Shown here: piece after piece, positions 1-7,387 of the stretch
Layout of the letters: every line of letters starts with the position of its first letter
Numbering within the stretch: the first letter of the stretch is position 1
From: Oscillospiraceae bacterium
Lineage (GTDB): Bacteria > Bacillota > Clostridia > Oscillospirales > Acutalibacteraceae
Reading direction: 5' to 3'
Length of the DNA: 22,413 nt
Assembly (NCBI GenBank): GCA_029012165.1
Contig: JAQXLO010000079.1
Span: 1 to 22,413 of the forward strand
Notes under the pieces: generated by a model
Database searches by the model: none
What the model was told of the DNA's origin: nothing
The model's input: only the letters and a program-made list of their open reading frames with translations
Position numbers and translations under genes: made by a program

Positions 1-379
1 GCTTCGCCGTCCAGAACCACGGTGGTGTCGGGCAGGGTAAGCTCCGCACCGTTTAGATTCATGTGCAGGGTGTACTCCGCAGATTTCCACACGGCGTACA
101 AACGGATGACGGGCGTTTCGCCGCTGCGGTCGATGTCCAAGGTGTCGAGTTCGGCTTCTTTCAGGGCGAAGGAAGCCTTGTTCCCCAGTGCGACGGTGCC
201 GCTGTCCGCATCGGACTGGGAGAGTGCCCAGCCGAGGAAGGAATAGTATCTGCCGCCGAACTGTACCGGAGCGGTGGTGACTTCGCCCAGCGTGACAGCC
301 TCACCGTCCAGAACCACGGTGGTGTCGGGCAGAGAAATATCCGCACCGTTCAAATCCATGTGCAGGGTGTACTCCATGC
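1..379 (-). repeat. Tandem 99-codon InlB-type repeat units with near-identical starts
   Basis: Bases 1-82 and 298-379 are nearly the same sequence, offset by exactly 297 bases (99 codons). Both encode EYTLHM(D/N)LNGA followed by LPDTTVVLDGEA. The long exact stretches point to a recent duplication inside the surface protein, and the array probably continues beyond the left edge. Such repeats can expand or contract by recombination and are prone to assembly collapse. Confidence 0.85.
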
Positions 380-3300
380 TCTTCCAAACGGCGTACAGGG
401 TCACTGCGGTGGAGCCGTCCTGTGCAGGATCCGCATTCAGGCTGCTGCCGGTGACGTCTGCCCGGTCGGCAAAGACCACAGCGCCGTCCGCCGTATACGA
501 CCAGCCGACAAACGCACAGCCGCTCTTTTCAAAGGTGTTTTTCTTGAGTGCAGCAGTCTCATTGTAAGCGACTGCCATCTCTGTCATGCTGCCGGTACCT
601 CCGTTGGCATCGTAGCGCACGGTGACGGGCAAGGGTGACCACTGTGCCGCCAGAGAGACGGCGTTATCGGCCATCTTGACCGTAGCCACCGCAGGAGAAC
701 CACGGCGGATCGTGATCCCCTTGACATCAAAGTCGAGGATGGTGCCGGACTTGCCGGTGCCGTTGCCGGTGCAGATTTCAAAGACTGCGGTAGAGGAGGG
801 TTCGGCAAAGGTACGGCTGATGTTGAAGTATTTCCACTGTCCATCGGTGTAGCTGAAACCGGCCATGCCGTTGGCGTAATCATTGGATACGGCGCCGTGG
901 TAGAGATTGACGCCGATCTGCGAGCCGCTGTTGATGCGGATAAAGCCGCTGATGTTCACGGTTTCCCCTGCGGCGACGGAGTAGGTGTCAAAGCTGATTC
1001 GGTGCCATGTATCGGTGGAAACGGCGGTTGAACCCTGCTCCCACTTGTAGTTGGTATAGGATCCGTCGGGAGCGACCGTCTTGGCAAATTCCGTCGTGAT
1101 GCCGCTGCCGTTGGGATAGCCGAATACCGGGTAGTTGTAGGCGGGCGTATTGCCGGATTTCACCCAGCCGCTGAACTTGTAGCCCGTGCGGGTGGGATTG
1201 CCGAGCGTGACGTTGGAGCTGTAGTCCGCCTGGAAGGTGGTCGAATCGGTGAACGGGGAGGCATTCTTTTGGCTTGCGGCGTTGTTTTTGGTGTAGACAA
1301 CGCTGTTTGTCGCCATGGTGCCGCCGTTGGGATCGACGGTGATGGCATAGGTGTTGACAGCCCAGCAGGCATACAGCGTGATCGAACTCTCATCGGGATC
1401 GACAAGGTTCAGAACTTTTTCGCCATCGGCAAAGACAGGCGTGCTGCTCTTGATCAGCGCCCATCCGTTGAAGTGGAAGCCTGTCCGGGTGAAGGCGTTG
1501 CGGGACAGCGTCTGCTCGGTGTCGAAGTAAAGAGTCTGGTCGTCCATGGAGCCGCCGGTGGCGCTTTCGCCGTCAAAGTGAACGGTGTACGAATTGGCCG
1601 TCCAGATGGCGGTATAGGTAATATCCCGGTCGTACTTCCAAGCGCCGAGGACTTCGGCATGGCGGGCAACGGTGTCGCTGCCGCTGCACTGCCAGCCCGC
1701 AAAGGTATAGCCCGTTCTGGTGGGGGCGGCAAGCTGTACTTTTTCGCCCCGTGCGCCCACTTTACCGACGGTGTAGGCGTCGTCAAACAGGACGGTGTCC
1801 GTGGTGGATGTGGTGGTACCGTTGAAGGTGCCGCCTGCGGGGCGGTAGGTCACGGTGTATTCGTTGGGTGTATAGTACAGATGGTACACAGTGTTGGGCA
1901 CGTCAATGAACTGCGCACTCTCCGCAATGCCGCCCACAAGGCGGATATCGGCATAGGTTTTGGTGCCGATGCCCACGCCAAAGCGGAACTGCATATAGCA
2001 AGCCTTGGCCGGCGTCGTGGCGGACAGGGTCTGCGCACCCAAGCCGCTCTTGGAAATGCGTCCGACGTAGTTAAAGTCGGCGTCGATATAGTAAATGTAT
2101 ACCGTGCCGTCCGTGCCCGAGCCGGTGAAGCTGAAGGTATAGGGCGTACCGGGCAGACAGGGGACAAAATAATACTCGTCCGAGGCCATGTTGCTGCCCA
2201 TGGCATAGCGGGTGAAGCTGTCCGATGCGGTGCCGGTCAGGGTGATGGAGTTGGTTTCAGCATCTACGGAAATAGAAGAGATGCCCTGGGCGTTCACGCC
2301 ATCCACCGCCTCCCATTTCTTGGCGTCAAAGGCGCCGAAGGTGCCGCTGTAGGTATAGCCGGGATAGTTGTTGGGACCGACAGAAACGGTGTCACCGAAG
2401 CTGTAGTTTACGACATCGTCAGTGCCCAGCAGGTTGTGCCGGTTGGTGCTGTTGTTCACGGTGTCGGAATAGTGCTTTGCCGACAGGGAACCTGTCAGGC
2501 GAACCAGCTTCGACGGCGCACTGGCCACGCTGTCCACTGCGGCGGAGACATCGCCGGAGGAGGCGGCAGGATTGCCCAAAACATTGTACGCCTGCTTGAT
2601 GATGCTGCTGTAGGTGTTCCAGGAGGCGGCAGTGTACCAAGTAGCCTTGCGCTTGCCCACTTCTTCATTGAGCCGGGAGCGCAGCGTTGCTTTGCTCAGC
2701 TGATCCACATACAGGTAGGCACGGGCTTTGGCGTCGCACACTTCATTTGTCTTTTTCTGACCCCATGCGCGCACCTGGATCCAGAAGTTGCCGGTGCCGC
2801 TGACGGATGTGTCGAACTTTTTCCCGGTGAAAAGACGTGCGCCGGAATTTCCGTTGCCGCTGTTGCTCCAAGTGCCCACCTCGGTCTCGGAGCCGCCCTG
2901 GCGTGTATAGTACAGACCGCCAACATTATCTTTTGTGTTGTTGCTGTCCGTTCTCTCGTAGTTGTCATCGAGACCGAACTGCAGGAAGGGGATCTGGCTC
3001 AAATTGGTGTAGCGGGAGGTGTCCACGTGGAACCAGCCTGCGCCGCCGGTCCAGTCCACGGAGCTGTCCTTGGCAAAGTAGCCGGAACCGCCGGTGCCGC
3101 CCTCAAAACACTTATCCACGTTGTCCTCCGAGGCAACGGGAACGGTCACGCCTTCAAACAGGCGGCCTTTGTAGGAGCCGCGGCCGTCGCCCTCGCTGCC
3201 GGAGGTTGTGCCGGAGTAGCTGTCGGGCGATGCCTGATTGTAGTTTGCGGAATGGATGCCGGCGATCCATGCAGTGACCATCATGTTGCCCTGCGTGTGC

Positions 3301-5189
3301 CAGTTGGTGTTGTAGCCAGACTGTGCGGTTGCGGCGATCATGGAGCTGGCGCCGATCCGGGTGGCATAGAGCGTCGAGTATGCCTTGACGCTGAAAGAGC
3401 CGCCGCTGGTGGTATAGGTGGCCGTCCAAGTCAGCTGGGACGTCGTGCCGCCGGAAACTTGGGCGGAAAGCACGCCGCCGGAGGTGCTGGTGGAGAGGGT
3501 GTTGCTGTTGGACTTGACGGCGCCGATGGTGGGCTCCGAAAGGAAGCCGATGTCGCTGGTCACGGTCAGCCCAGTGACCTTTGCCGTGCTGTCGGAGCAC
3601 TTGAAGTAGATGTTGCCGGATGTCTTGGCGCTGTCCACGATCAGTGCGCCGGCATCGGTGTTGTCACGGTCAATATAGTACTGGAAGGTTCTGCCGTCGT
3701 TAGGCTGGAGGTAGATCGTTTCGGGAACATAGAAAATGACGGACGGCGCCTGATAGACTGCGGACACCTTTGCCAGCTGTCCCTTCAGCGTGGTGTAGGC
3801 GCTGTTCAGACCGGTCAGTGCCTGCTGAATCTGTTCCTGTGTCGCAGTGGGATTGCCCAAAACGATACCCGCCGTGCGCAGCTGCGTCTGGAAGTTGGCA
3901 AAGCCGACATAGGAGTTCGTCCTCTCCACCGCCAGCGTCGAGGCCAGTCTGTATGCGGAGCGCAGGGCAGACTTGTCCACCAGCGTGACGTGCAGACGGG
4001 CAGCGCTGTACACCTGGACATAGCTGCGTCCTGCCGTGCCGTCATACAAGCCGTTGGTGTAAATGCGGTTCCACAGATAGAAATTCGACGCCGTGGAGTC
4101 GGAAATGGCGCAGTCGATGCGTGTAGCGGAATAGAAGGACTCCGCCGTACCGCTCTTGCCGCCGAAACTGTCGGTGACGTTGTAGTCCGTGTAGGTCACC
4201 GCAGCGGTCAGGGAGCCGTCCGTGGTGGTGCCGCAGGCATAGCGAGCAAAGCCGTTGTACTCCCATGTGTTGTAATACTGGTAGTTTGCCGCCTGCAAAT
4301 AGGGAATCTGGTTCAGGTTGGTATAGCGGCTGCGATCCACCGTGATCGCACCGGTGGAAACCGTGCCGGTATTCTGTGTGCAAATCCAAGAATCGTTGTC
4401 TGCAAGATTTTCGTAGTAGATGCCGCCGTTGGTCGCTGATGTGAGGTACTTATCCGCATTGTCCACGCACCCGGAACCCCAGTTTTTCACGCCTGCGGCT
4501 TCGAGCGCCTGCGTCTGCGGGTTCGGCACATCGTTGGCGCCGCCCCATGTGCGGTTGCCCACATAGGTGCTGTCCGCCGCCTGGAAGCCTGTCAGCACGC
4601 TGGCCGAGCCCTTGACCATGCGTTCGGTCGCAGAGGCTGCGCCGGTGCGTGCACGAAATGCCTGTCCGATGACGTCGAGGGAAGGACGGTAAACATAGGT
4701 ATAGGCGTAGGATTCGTAGGAGACGCTGTTCATGGAGTAGGACGCCTTCCACTCGATGACGCCGCCGTTCCGGGCGCTGCCGGTGTTGGAAAAGGTGGTG
4801 GAAAGCGATGTTGTCTTACCCGTGCCGCTGCTATAGGTGCTGGATGCGTCACTGCGGGAAATTTTCAGATTCGTGACGGGCACATCGGTGTGGAAGTAGA
4901 TCTGTCCCTGCGTCTTGGCGGGATTCGCTTCCGGCACGCCCGACGGGGATGCGTCCACAAAATAGGTATAGGTAGTCCCGGCCGGGTCGAGATAGATCGT
5001 TTCCGGCACCAGGAACAGAACTGCGGGCGAGGTGCTCGCCGAGCTGTTGGGACGGCCATCGGTCTCCAGCGGTGCGTCGCTGCTCCACGCACTGGCTATC
5101 ATGGCCGGGTTCGCAAAGCAGCACGTTGTTGCGACCATCACAATCGCAAGCAGTGTGCTGAGAGAACGTCTGCAAAAATTCTTTGCCAT
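1..5189 (-). CDS. Giant secreted surface protein with InlB-type repeats (C-terminus outside window)
   Basis: The frame is open from the ATG at 5189 to the left edge (about 1729 codons seen), with AAGGAGG about eight bases upstream of the ATG. Residues 1-34 form a signal peptide ending ASA. Two diverged copies of one module follow, about residues 50-475 and 478-900. Each starts with a VPETIYL strand, has a middle part with SRYTNL.QIP.LQ, and ends in a FIVAR-like helical segment (about 403-473 and 828-890). A carbohydrate-binding-like beta domain (nt about 2370-1895) leads into InlB/Listeria-Bacteroides repeats marked by GYTFAGW, GFHFNGWAL and TLYAVWKS. A second carbohydrate-binding-like domain (nt about 1145-740) interrupts the repeat array. 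Export and a cell-surface adhesive or glycan-binding role are inferred from these domains. No catalytic motif was seen. The cell-wall anchor, if any, lies outside the window. It has its own promoter and appears monocistronic at its 5' end. Confidence 0.9.
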   Translation of the reverse strand, partial: MAKNFCRRSLSTLLAIVMVATTCCFANPAMIASAWSSDAPLETDGRPNSSASTSPAVLFLVPETIYLDPAGTTYTYFVDASPSGVPEANPAKTQGQIYFHTDVPVTNLKISRSDASSTYSSGTGKTTSLSTTFSNTGSARNGGVIEWKASYSMNSVSYESYAYTYVYRPSLDVIGQAFRARTGAASATERMVKGSASVLTGFQAADSTYVGNRTWGGANDVPNPQTQALEAAGVKNWGSGCVDNADKYLTSATNGGIYYENLADNDSWICTQNTGTVSTGAITVDRSRYTNLNQIPYLQAANYQYYNTWEYNGFARYACGTTTDGSLTAAVTYTDYNVTDSFGGKSGTAESFYSATRIDCAISDSTASNFYLWNRIYTNGLYDGTAGRSYVQVYSAARLHVTLVDKSALRSAYRLASTLAVERTNSYVGFANFQTQLRTAGIVLGNPTATQEQIQQALTGLNSAYTTLKGQLAKVSAVYQAPSVIFYVPETIYLQPNDGRTFQYYIDRDNTDAGALIVDSAKTSGNIYFKCSDSTAKVTGLTVTSDIGFLSEPTIGAVKSNSNTLSTSTSGGVLSAQVSGGTTSQLTWTATYTTSGGSFSVKAYSTLYATRIGASSMIAATAQSGYNTNWHTQGNMMVTAWIAGIHSANYNQASPDSYSGTTSGSEGDGRGSYKGRLFEGVTVPVASEDNVDKCFEGGTGGSGYFAKDSSVDWTGGAGWFHVDTSRYTNLSQIPFLQFGLDDNYERTDSNNTKDNVGGLYYTRQGGSETEVGTWSNSGNGNSGARLFTGKKFDTSVSGTGNFWIQVRAWGQKKTNEVCDAKARAYLYVDQLSKATLRSRLNEEVGKRKATWYTAASWNTYSSIIKQAYNVLGNPAASSGDVSAAVDSVASAPSKLVRLTGSLSAKHYSDTVNNSTNRHNLLGTDDVVNYSFGDTVSVGPNNYPGYTYSGTFGAFDAKKWEAVDGVNAQGISSISVDAETNSITLTGTASDSFTRYAMGSNMASDEYYFVPCLPGTPYTFSFTGSGTDGTVYIYYIDADFNYVGRISKSGLGAQTLSATTPAKACYMQFRFGVGIGTKTYADIRLVGGIAESAQFIDVPNTVYHLYYTPNEYTVTYRPAGGTFNGTTTSTTDTVLFDDAYTVGKVGARGEKVQLAAPTRTGYTFAGWQCSGSDTVARHAEVLGAWKYDRDITYTAIWTANSYTVHFDGESATGGSMDDQTLYFDTEQTLSRNAFTRTGFHFNGWALIKSSTPVFADGEKVLNLVDPDESSITLYACWAVNTYAITVDPNGGTMATNSVVYTKNNAASQKNASPFTDSTTFQADYSSNVTLGNPTRTGYKFSGWVKSGNTPAYNYPVFGYPNGSGITTEFAKTVAPDGSYTNYKWEQGSTAVSTDTWHRISFDTYSVAAGETVNISGFIRINSGSQIGVNLYHGAVSNDYANGMAGFSYTDGQWKYFNISRTFAEPSSTAVFEICTGNGTGKSGTILDFDVKGITIRRGSPAVATVKMADNAVSLAAQWSPLPVTVRYDANGGTGSMTEMAVAYNETAALKKNTFEKSGCAFVGWSYTADGAVVFADRADVTGSSLNADPAQDGSTAVTLYAVWKSMEYTLHMDLNGADISLPDTTVVLDGEAVTLGEVTTAPVQFGGRYYSFLGWALSQSDADSGTVALGNKASFALKEAELDTLDIDRSGETPVIRLYAVWKSAEYTLHMNLNGAELTLPDTTVVLDGE

Positions 5190-5249
5190 GTATATTTTCC
5201 TCCTTTTGAAGCCGTGCAAACAGAAAAAATTATAGTTTATACATCGTAT

Positions 5250-5278
5250 AGTATAGCATACTGTTATATTTATTTCAA
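5250..5278 (-). promoter_or_regulatory. Sigma-A type promoter of the giant surface protein gene
   Basis: Read on the minus strand, TTGAAA (5278-5273) is followed after exactly 17 bases by TATACT (5255-5250). Transcription would start near 5243, giving a leader of about 55 bases ending in the AAGGAGG ribosome binding site. Bases 5282-5360 upstream are AT-rich and hold nothing else I recognise. Confidence 0.75.
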
Positions 5279-5367
5279 CATTTTTTAGGAGGTTTCGGCA
5301 CTTTTTTTGGATATGTCTACAAAAAATGCGTTCTTCACGGAAAATTGTGGGATTCGTGTTTCGCACC

Positions 5368-5420
5368 GGGGAACCCCCGGCGAGGGTTCCCCACGCTAAA
5401 ACAGTCCACCGGACTGTTTT
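5368..5420. repeat. Two adjacent short perfect hairpins
   Basis: GGGGAACCC (5368-5376) pairs with GGGTTCCCC (5384-5392). AAAACAGTCC (5398-5407) pairs perfectly with GGACTGTTTT (5411-5420). They lie upstream of the giant surface protein promoter and belong to no gene. The second could act as an intrinsic terminator in either direction because T runs flank the stem. A fragment of a mobile or REP-like repeat is equally possible. Confidence 0.5.
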
Positions 5421-5450
5421 GGTTCCCCTCCTGCACTTTTCTTTTGTTAA

Positions 5451-5611
5451 GGCAATGCCACACAATCGGGGTGTGCGGATTGCGAAGCAAGATTTTTCGT
5501 CAGGTTGCACAGAAAGACCGCCGACTTGCTGACGCAAGTCAAGGGATTTTTGTGTAAGCTGACGGAATAAGATTCAAGCAATGCGTGTGCCTCGATTTGT
5601 GCGGTATTGCC
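5451..5611. repeat. 161-bp element with imperfect terminal inverted repeats (GGCAAT family)
   Basis: The left end reads GGCAATGCCACACAATCG (5451-5468). The right end, read on the other strand from 5611, starts GGCAATACCGCACAAATCG. The two ends match at about 16 of 19 positions. A small internal hairpin GACTTGC/GCAAGTC sits at 5523-5540. No coding sequence and no obvious target-site duplication were seen. A compact palindrome of the same family occurs at 18009-18042, which supports a dispersed repeat family. Confidence 0.5.
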
Positions 5612-5620
5612 TTCGGATTT

Positions 5621-5658
5621 CGCCGACTGCGGTCGGCGACCAAAGGCGCCGCCTTTGG
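5621..5658. repeat. Two back-to-back GC-rich hairpins
   Basis: CGCCGAC (5621-5627) pairs with GTCGGCG (5632-5638), and CCAAAGGCG (5640-5648) pairs with CGCCTTTGG (5650-5658). They fill the gap between the GGCAAT-family element and the half copy of the palindromic element at 5664. This makes the whole of 5368-5724 a mosaic of short inverted repeats rather than a gene. Confidence 0.5.
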
Positions 5659-5663
5659 AATCC

Positions 5664-5724
5664 GCAAGCCTTTAAAAAGGCTTGAGCGAAACTTTTCATT
5701 CCCAAACTTCCCGTGATGAATCAA
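5664..5724. repeat. Half copy (one end) of the palindromic MITE-like element
   Basis: This 61-base stretch contains the palindrome AAGCCTTTAAAAAGGCTT, then GAGCGAA, and ends CCGTGATGAATCAA. It closely matches the right end of the full element at 14074-14134. The opposite end is not present nearby, so this is a solo end or a decayed copy. It lies just downstream of the terminator of the phosphatase/ceramidase operon. Confidence 0.7.
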
Positions 5725-5749
5725 ACTTTACGCCTTGTGACCTATAATC

Positions 5750-5787
5750 AAAAATCGCCCGTGTCGATTATGTTCGGCACGGGCGAT
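5750..5787 (-). terminator. Intrinsic terminator of the phosphatase/ceramidase operon
   Basis: On the minus strand ATCGCCCGTG pairs with CACGGGCGAT (stem arms 5778-5787 and 5754-5763), followed at once by a T run (TTTTTGATT). It lies 13 bases past the stop codon of the ceramidase-family gene, the expected position for a Rho-independent terminator. Confidence 0.85.
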
Positions 5788-5800
5788 AAAGTTTTGTTCG

Positions 5801-7378
5801 TCAGGCTTCGACAGTGTCTTCCGCTTTTTTGGCGGCCTCTTTGGCTTCTTTTGCGGCTTTCGCTTCCGTCTCGGCTTTCGCTTTGGCGGCGTTCACCGTC
5901 TGCATCATGCCGCAGAAAACCTCTGCGATGGTGTCTGCCGTGGCGGGACCGAGGGAGTTGGTTTCCTCGTAGTGGCGGCGGCCGTGGCGGTCTCGTGCCG
6001 CCTCAAAGTACGGCGTTTCGGCGTGCAGGAGGAAATCGTTTTTCGGCAGGACATAGCCGACCTCGTCATTGGCAAGACCGAAAATCAGCATATTCGGATC
6101 GTTTGCGATCTCCAGCAGGGGAACGGGATTGACCTCGGCGCCGTAGCCGGAGGCGGATTCGTCACAGTCGAGGTAGCCGCCGTAGGCCAGCTCCGGGAAC
6201 AGTTCGCAGGGCAAAAGGAGAATTTTCTGTCCGCCGATCTCCAGGTAAGTCATCTCGGACTTGAGGGCGAAGCCGAGGGAGGCACCCTCCATATAGTAGC
6301 CCTTTGCCTGCAAAATGTGGGCAAATTTTGCCGTCATGAGCATGGTGTTGTCCGCATCAAAATAGAATTCCTGACGCAGGACGTTGATACAGGGGGAGAG
6401 TTTCTTTTCCTTGCCGATGGACATGGCGTAGCCGGCCAGCTTTTCACCGATCTGCCGGGTGTTTTCGGCGAAGTCGCCGCCTGCTGCACGGATCTCCTTT
6501 TCGTTGGGAATGTCCATGGAGATCATGCCGCCGATGGCGCCGACAAAGTAGGCGGTTTCCGCACCGGTCTCCCGGCGGATGGCTTCACGCATATAGCCGG
6601 GGAAGTCGGCGCTGACACGGGAATTGCAGCCCTGCAAGGATTCGGAGTGGGAGGCAAAGTTCAGCAGCCAAGTCTCCCGTGTGCCGTCCTTGGGCGCAAA
6701 GCGCAGACGGGTCAGCGTTTTGGAGTAGACGATGGGGGTGCGGATGTCCTCCTGCATATCCGGAACCTCGATGGTGCCGAGGAAGAGGGAACCGCTGCGG
6801 CGATCCTTATAGGCGTCGATGGCGGCCTTTTTGACCTGCGCATAGAAGAATTTCATGTAGCTTTTATCCCGCCCGGACAGGGGCAGGGGACCCCATGTGC
6901 CCATGGTGTCGATGGAGGCGTGGTTGTGGGTACTCATGATGTTGATGCTGCGGCAGTCCGTGGTGCGGGCAAAGTCCGCAAGGGATTCCCGGATGCCGTT
7001 CACATCGGCGTTGAGCAGTCCGACGGTGTCGATGGAGATCAGCAAAACGGCGCCCCTGCCGGAGTTGTCGTCCATCCAGACGGCGTGGGCATGGGGTTCG
7101 TCGAGGTAACCGGTCGCCGGATTATTTTCACCGTAGCCGGCGACGTAGTAGGTTTTCTGCATGAAGTCATCGGGGAAAACGGTGGCTTTGCCGAAGCCGA
7201 CGGTGTAGCAGCTGCCGCCCTTCAGACGGTAGTCCTCCGGCTCTGCCTGCGCAATGGCGGGCAGGGGAGTCGCTTTGCGTCCCACGGCGCCCACGGCGGA
7301 GAAGGCGGCACGCAGTCCCTTGCTCAGCAGTACCTCGCCCTTGTCGGTCACGTCTTTCTTAAGCTTGTTGAAATCCAT
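5801..7378 (-). CDS. Neutral/alkaline ceramidase-family protein (amidohydrolase)
   Basis: The 525-residue product matches the N-terminal catalytic domain of neutral/alkaline non-lysosomal ceramidases. These are zinc enzymes that cleave the amide bond of ceramide. Visible signatures are STHNHASID (residues 149-157, like the family THTHSGPG zinc motif), FASHSESL with His244, PCELFPE with Glu392, and ANDEVGYVLP with Tyr442. By family comparison these supply the two His, the Glu and the Tyr zinc ligands. The catalytic Ser region of known enzymes appears altered (VGAIGGMIS, 279-287). The C-terminus is an Ala/Lys/Glu-rich, probably helical tail from about residue 497. I see no clear signal peptide, unlike secreted ceramidases, so the compartment is uncertain. 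It starts nine bases after the phosphatase stop, and its GAGGT ribosome binding site overlaps that stop, suggesting translational coupling. The true substrate may be another N-acyl lipid. Confidence 0.8.
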   Translation of the reverse strand: MDFNKLKKDVTDKGEVLLSKGLRAAFSAVGAVGRKATPLPAIAQAEPEDYRLKGGSCYTVGFGKATVFPDDFMQKTYYVAGYGENNPATGYLDEPHAHAVWMDDNSGRGAVLLISIDTVGLLNADVNGIRESLADFARTTDCRSINIMSTHNHASIDTMGTWGPLPLSGRDKSYMKFFYAQVKKAAIDAYKDRRSGSLFLGTIEVPDMQEDIRTPIVYSKTLTRLRFAPKDGTRETWLLNFASHSESLQGCNSRVSADFPGYMREAIRRETGAETAYFVGAIGGMISMDIPNEKEIRAAGGDFAENTRQIGEKLAGYAMSIGKEKKLSPCINVLRQEFYFDADNTMLMTAKFAHILQAKGYYMEGASLGFALKSEMTYLEIGGQKILLLPCELFPELAYGGYLDCDESASGYGAEVNPVPLLEIANDPNMLIFGLANDEVGYVLPKNDFLLHAETPYFEAARDRHGRRHYEETNSLGPATADTIAEVFCGMMQTVNAAKAKAETEAKAAKEAKEAAKKAEDTVEA

Positions 7379-7387
7379 AATGGTACC

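Noticed and set aside
1269..4439. 1056-residue plus-strand open frame
   Set aside because: It is antisense and in exact codon register with the giant surface protein, which has a signal peptide, ribosome binding site, promoter and known domains. The antisense product is Val/Gly/Ala/His-rich with no domain.
5326..5557. Two short overlapping plus-strand open frames of about 70 residues
   Set aside because: They run through the hairpin mosaic, start without a ribosome binding site and have no protein-like composition.
5368..5660. CRISPR array suspected from clustered short palindromes
   Set aside because: The hairpins differ in sequence and spacing. There is no repeated unit, no spacer pattern and no cas gene.
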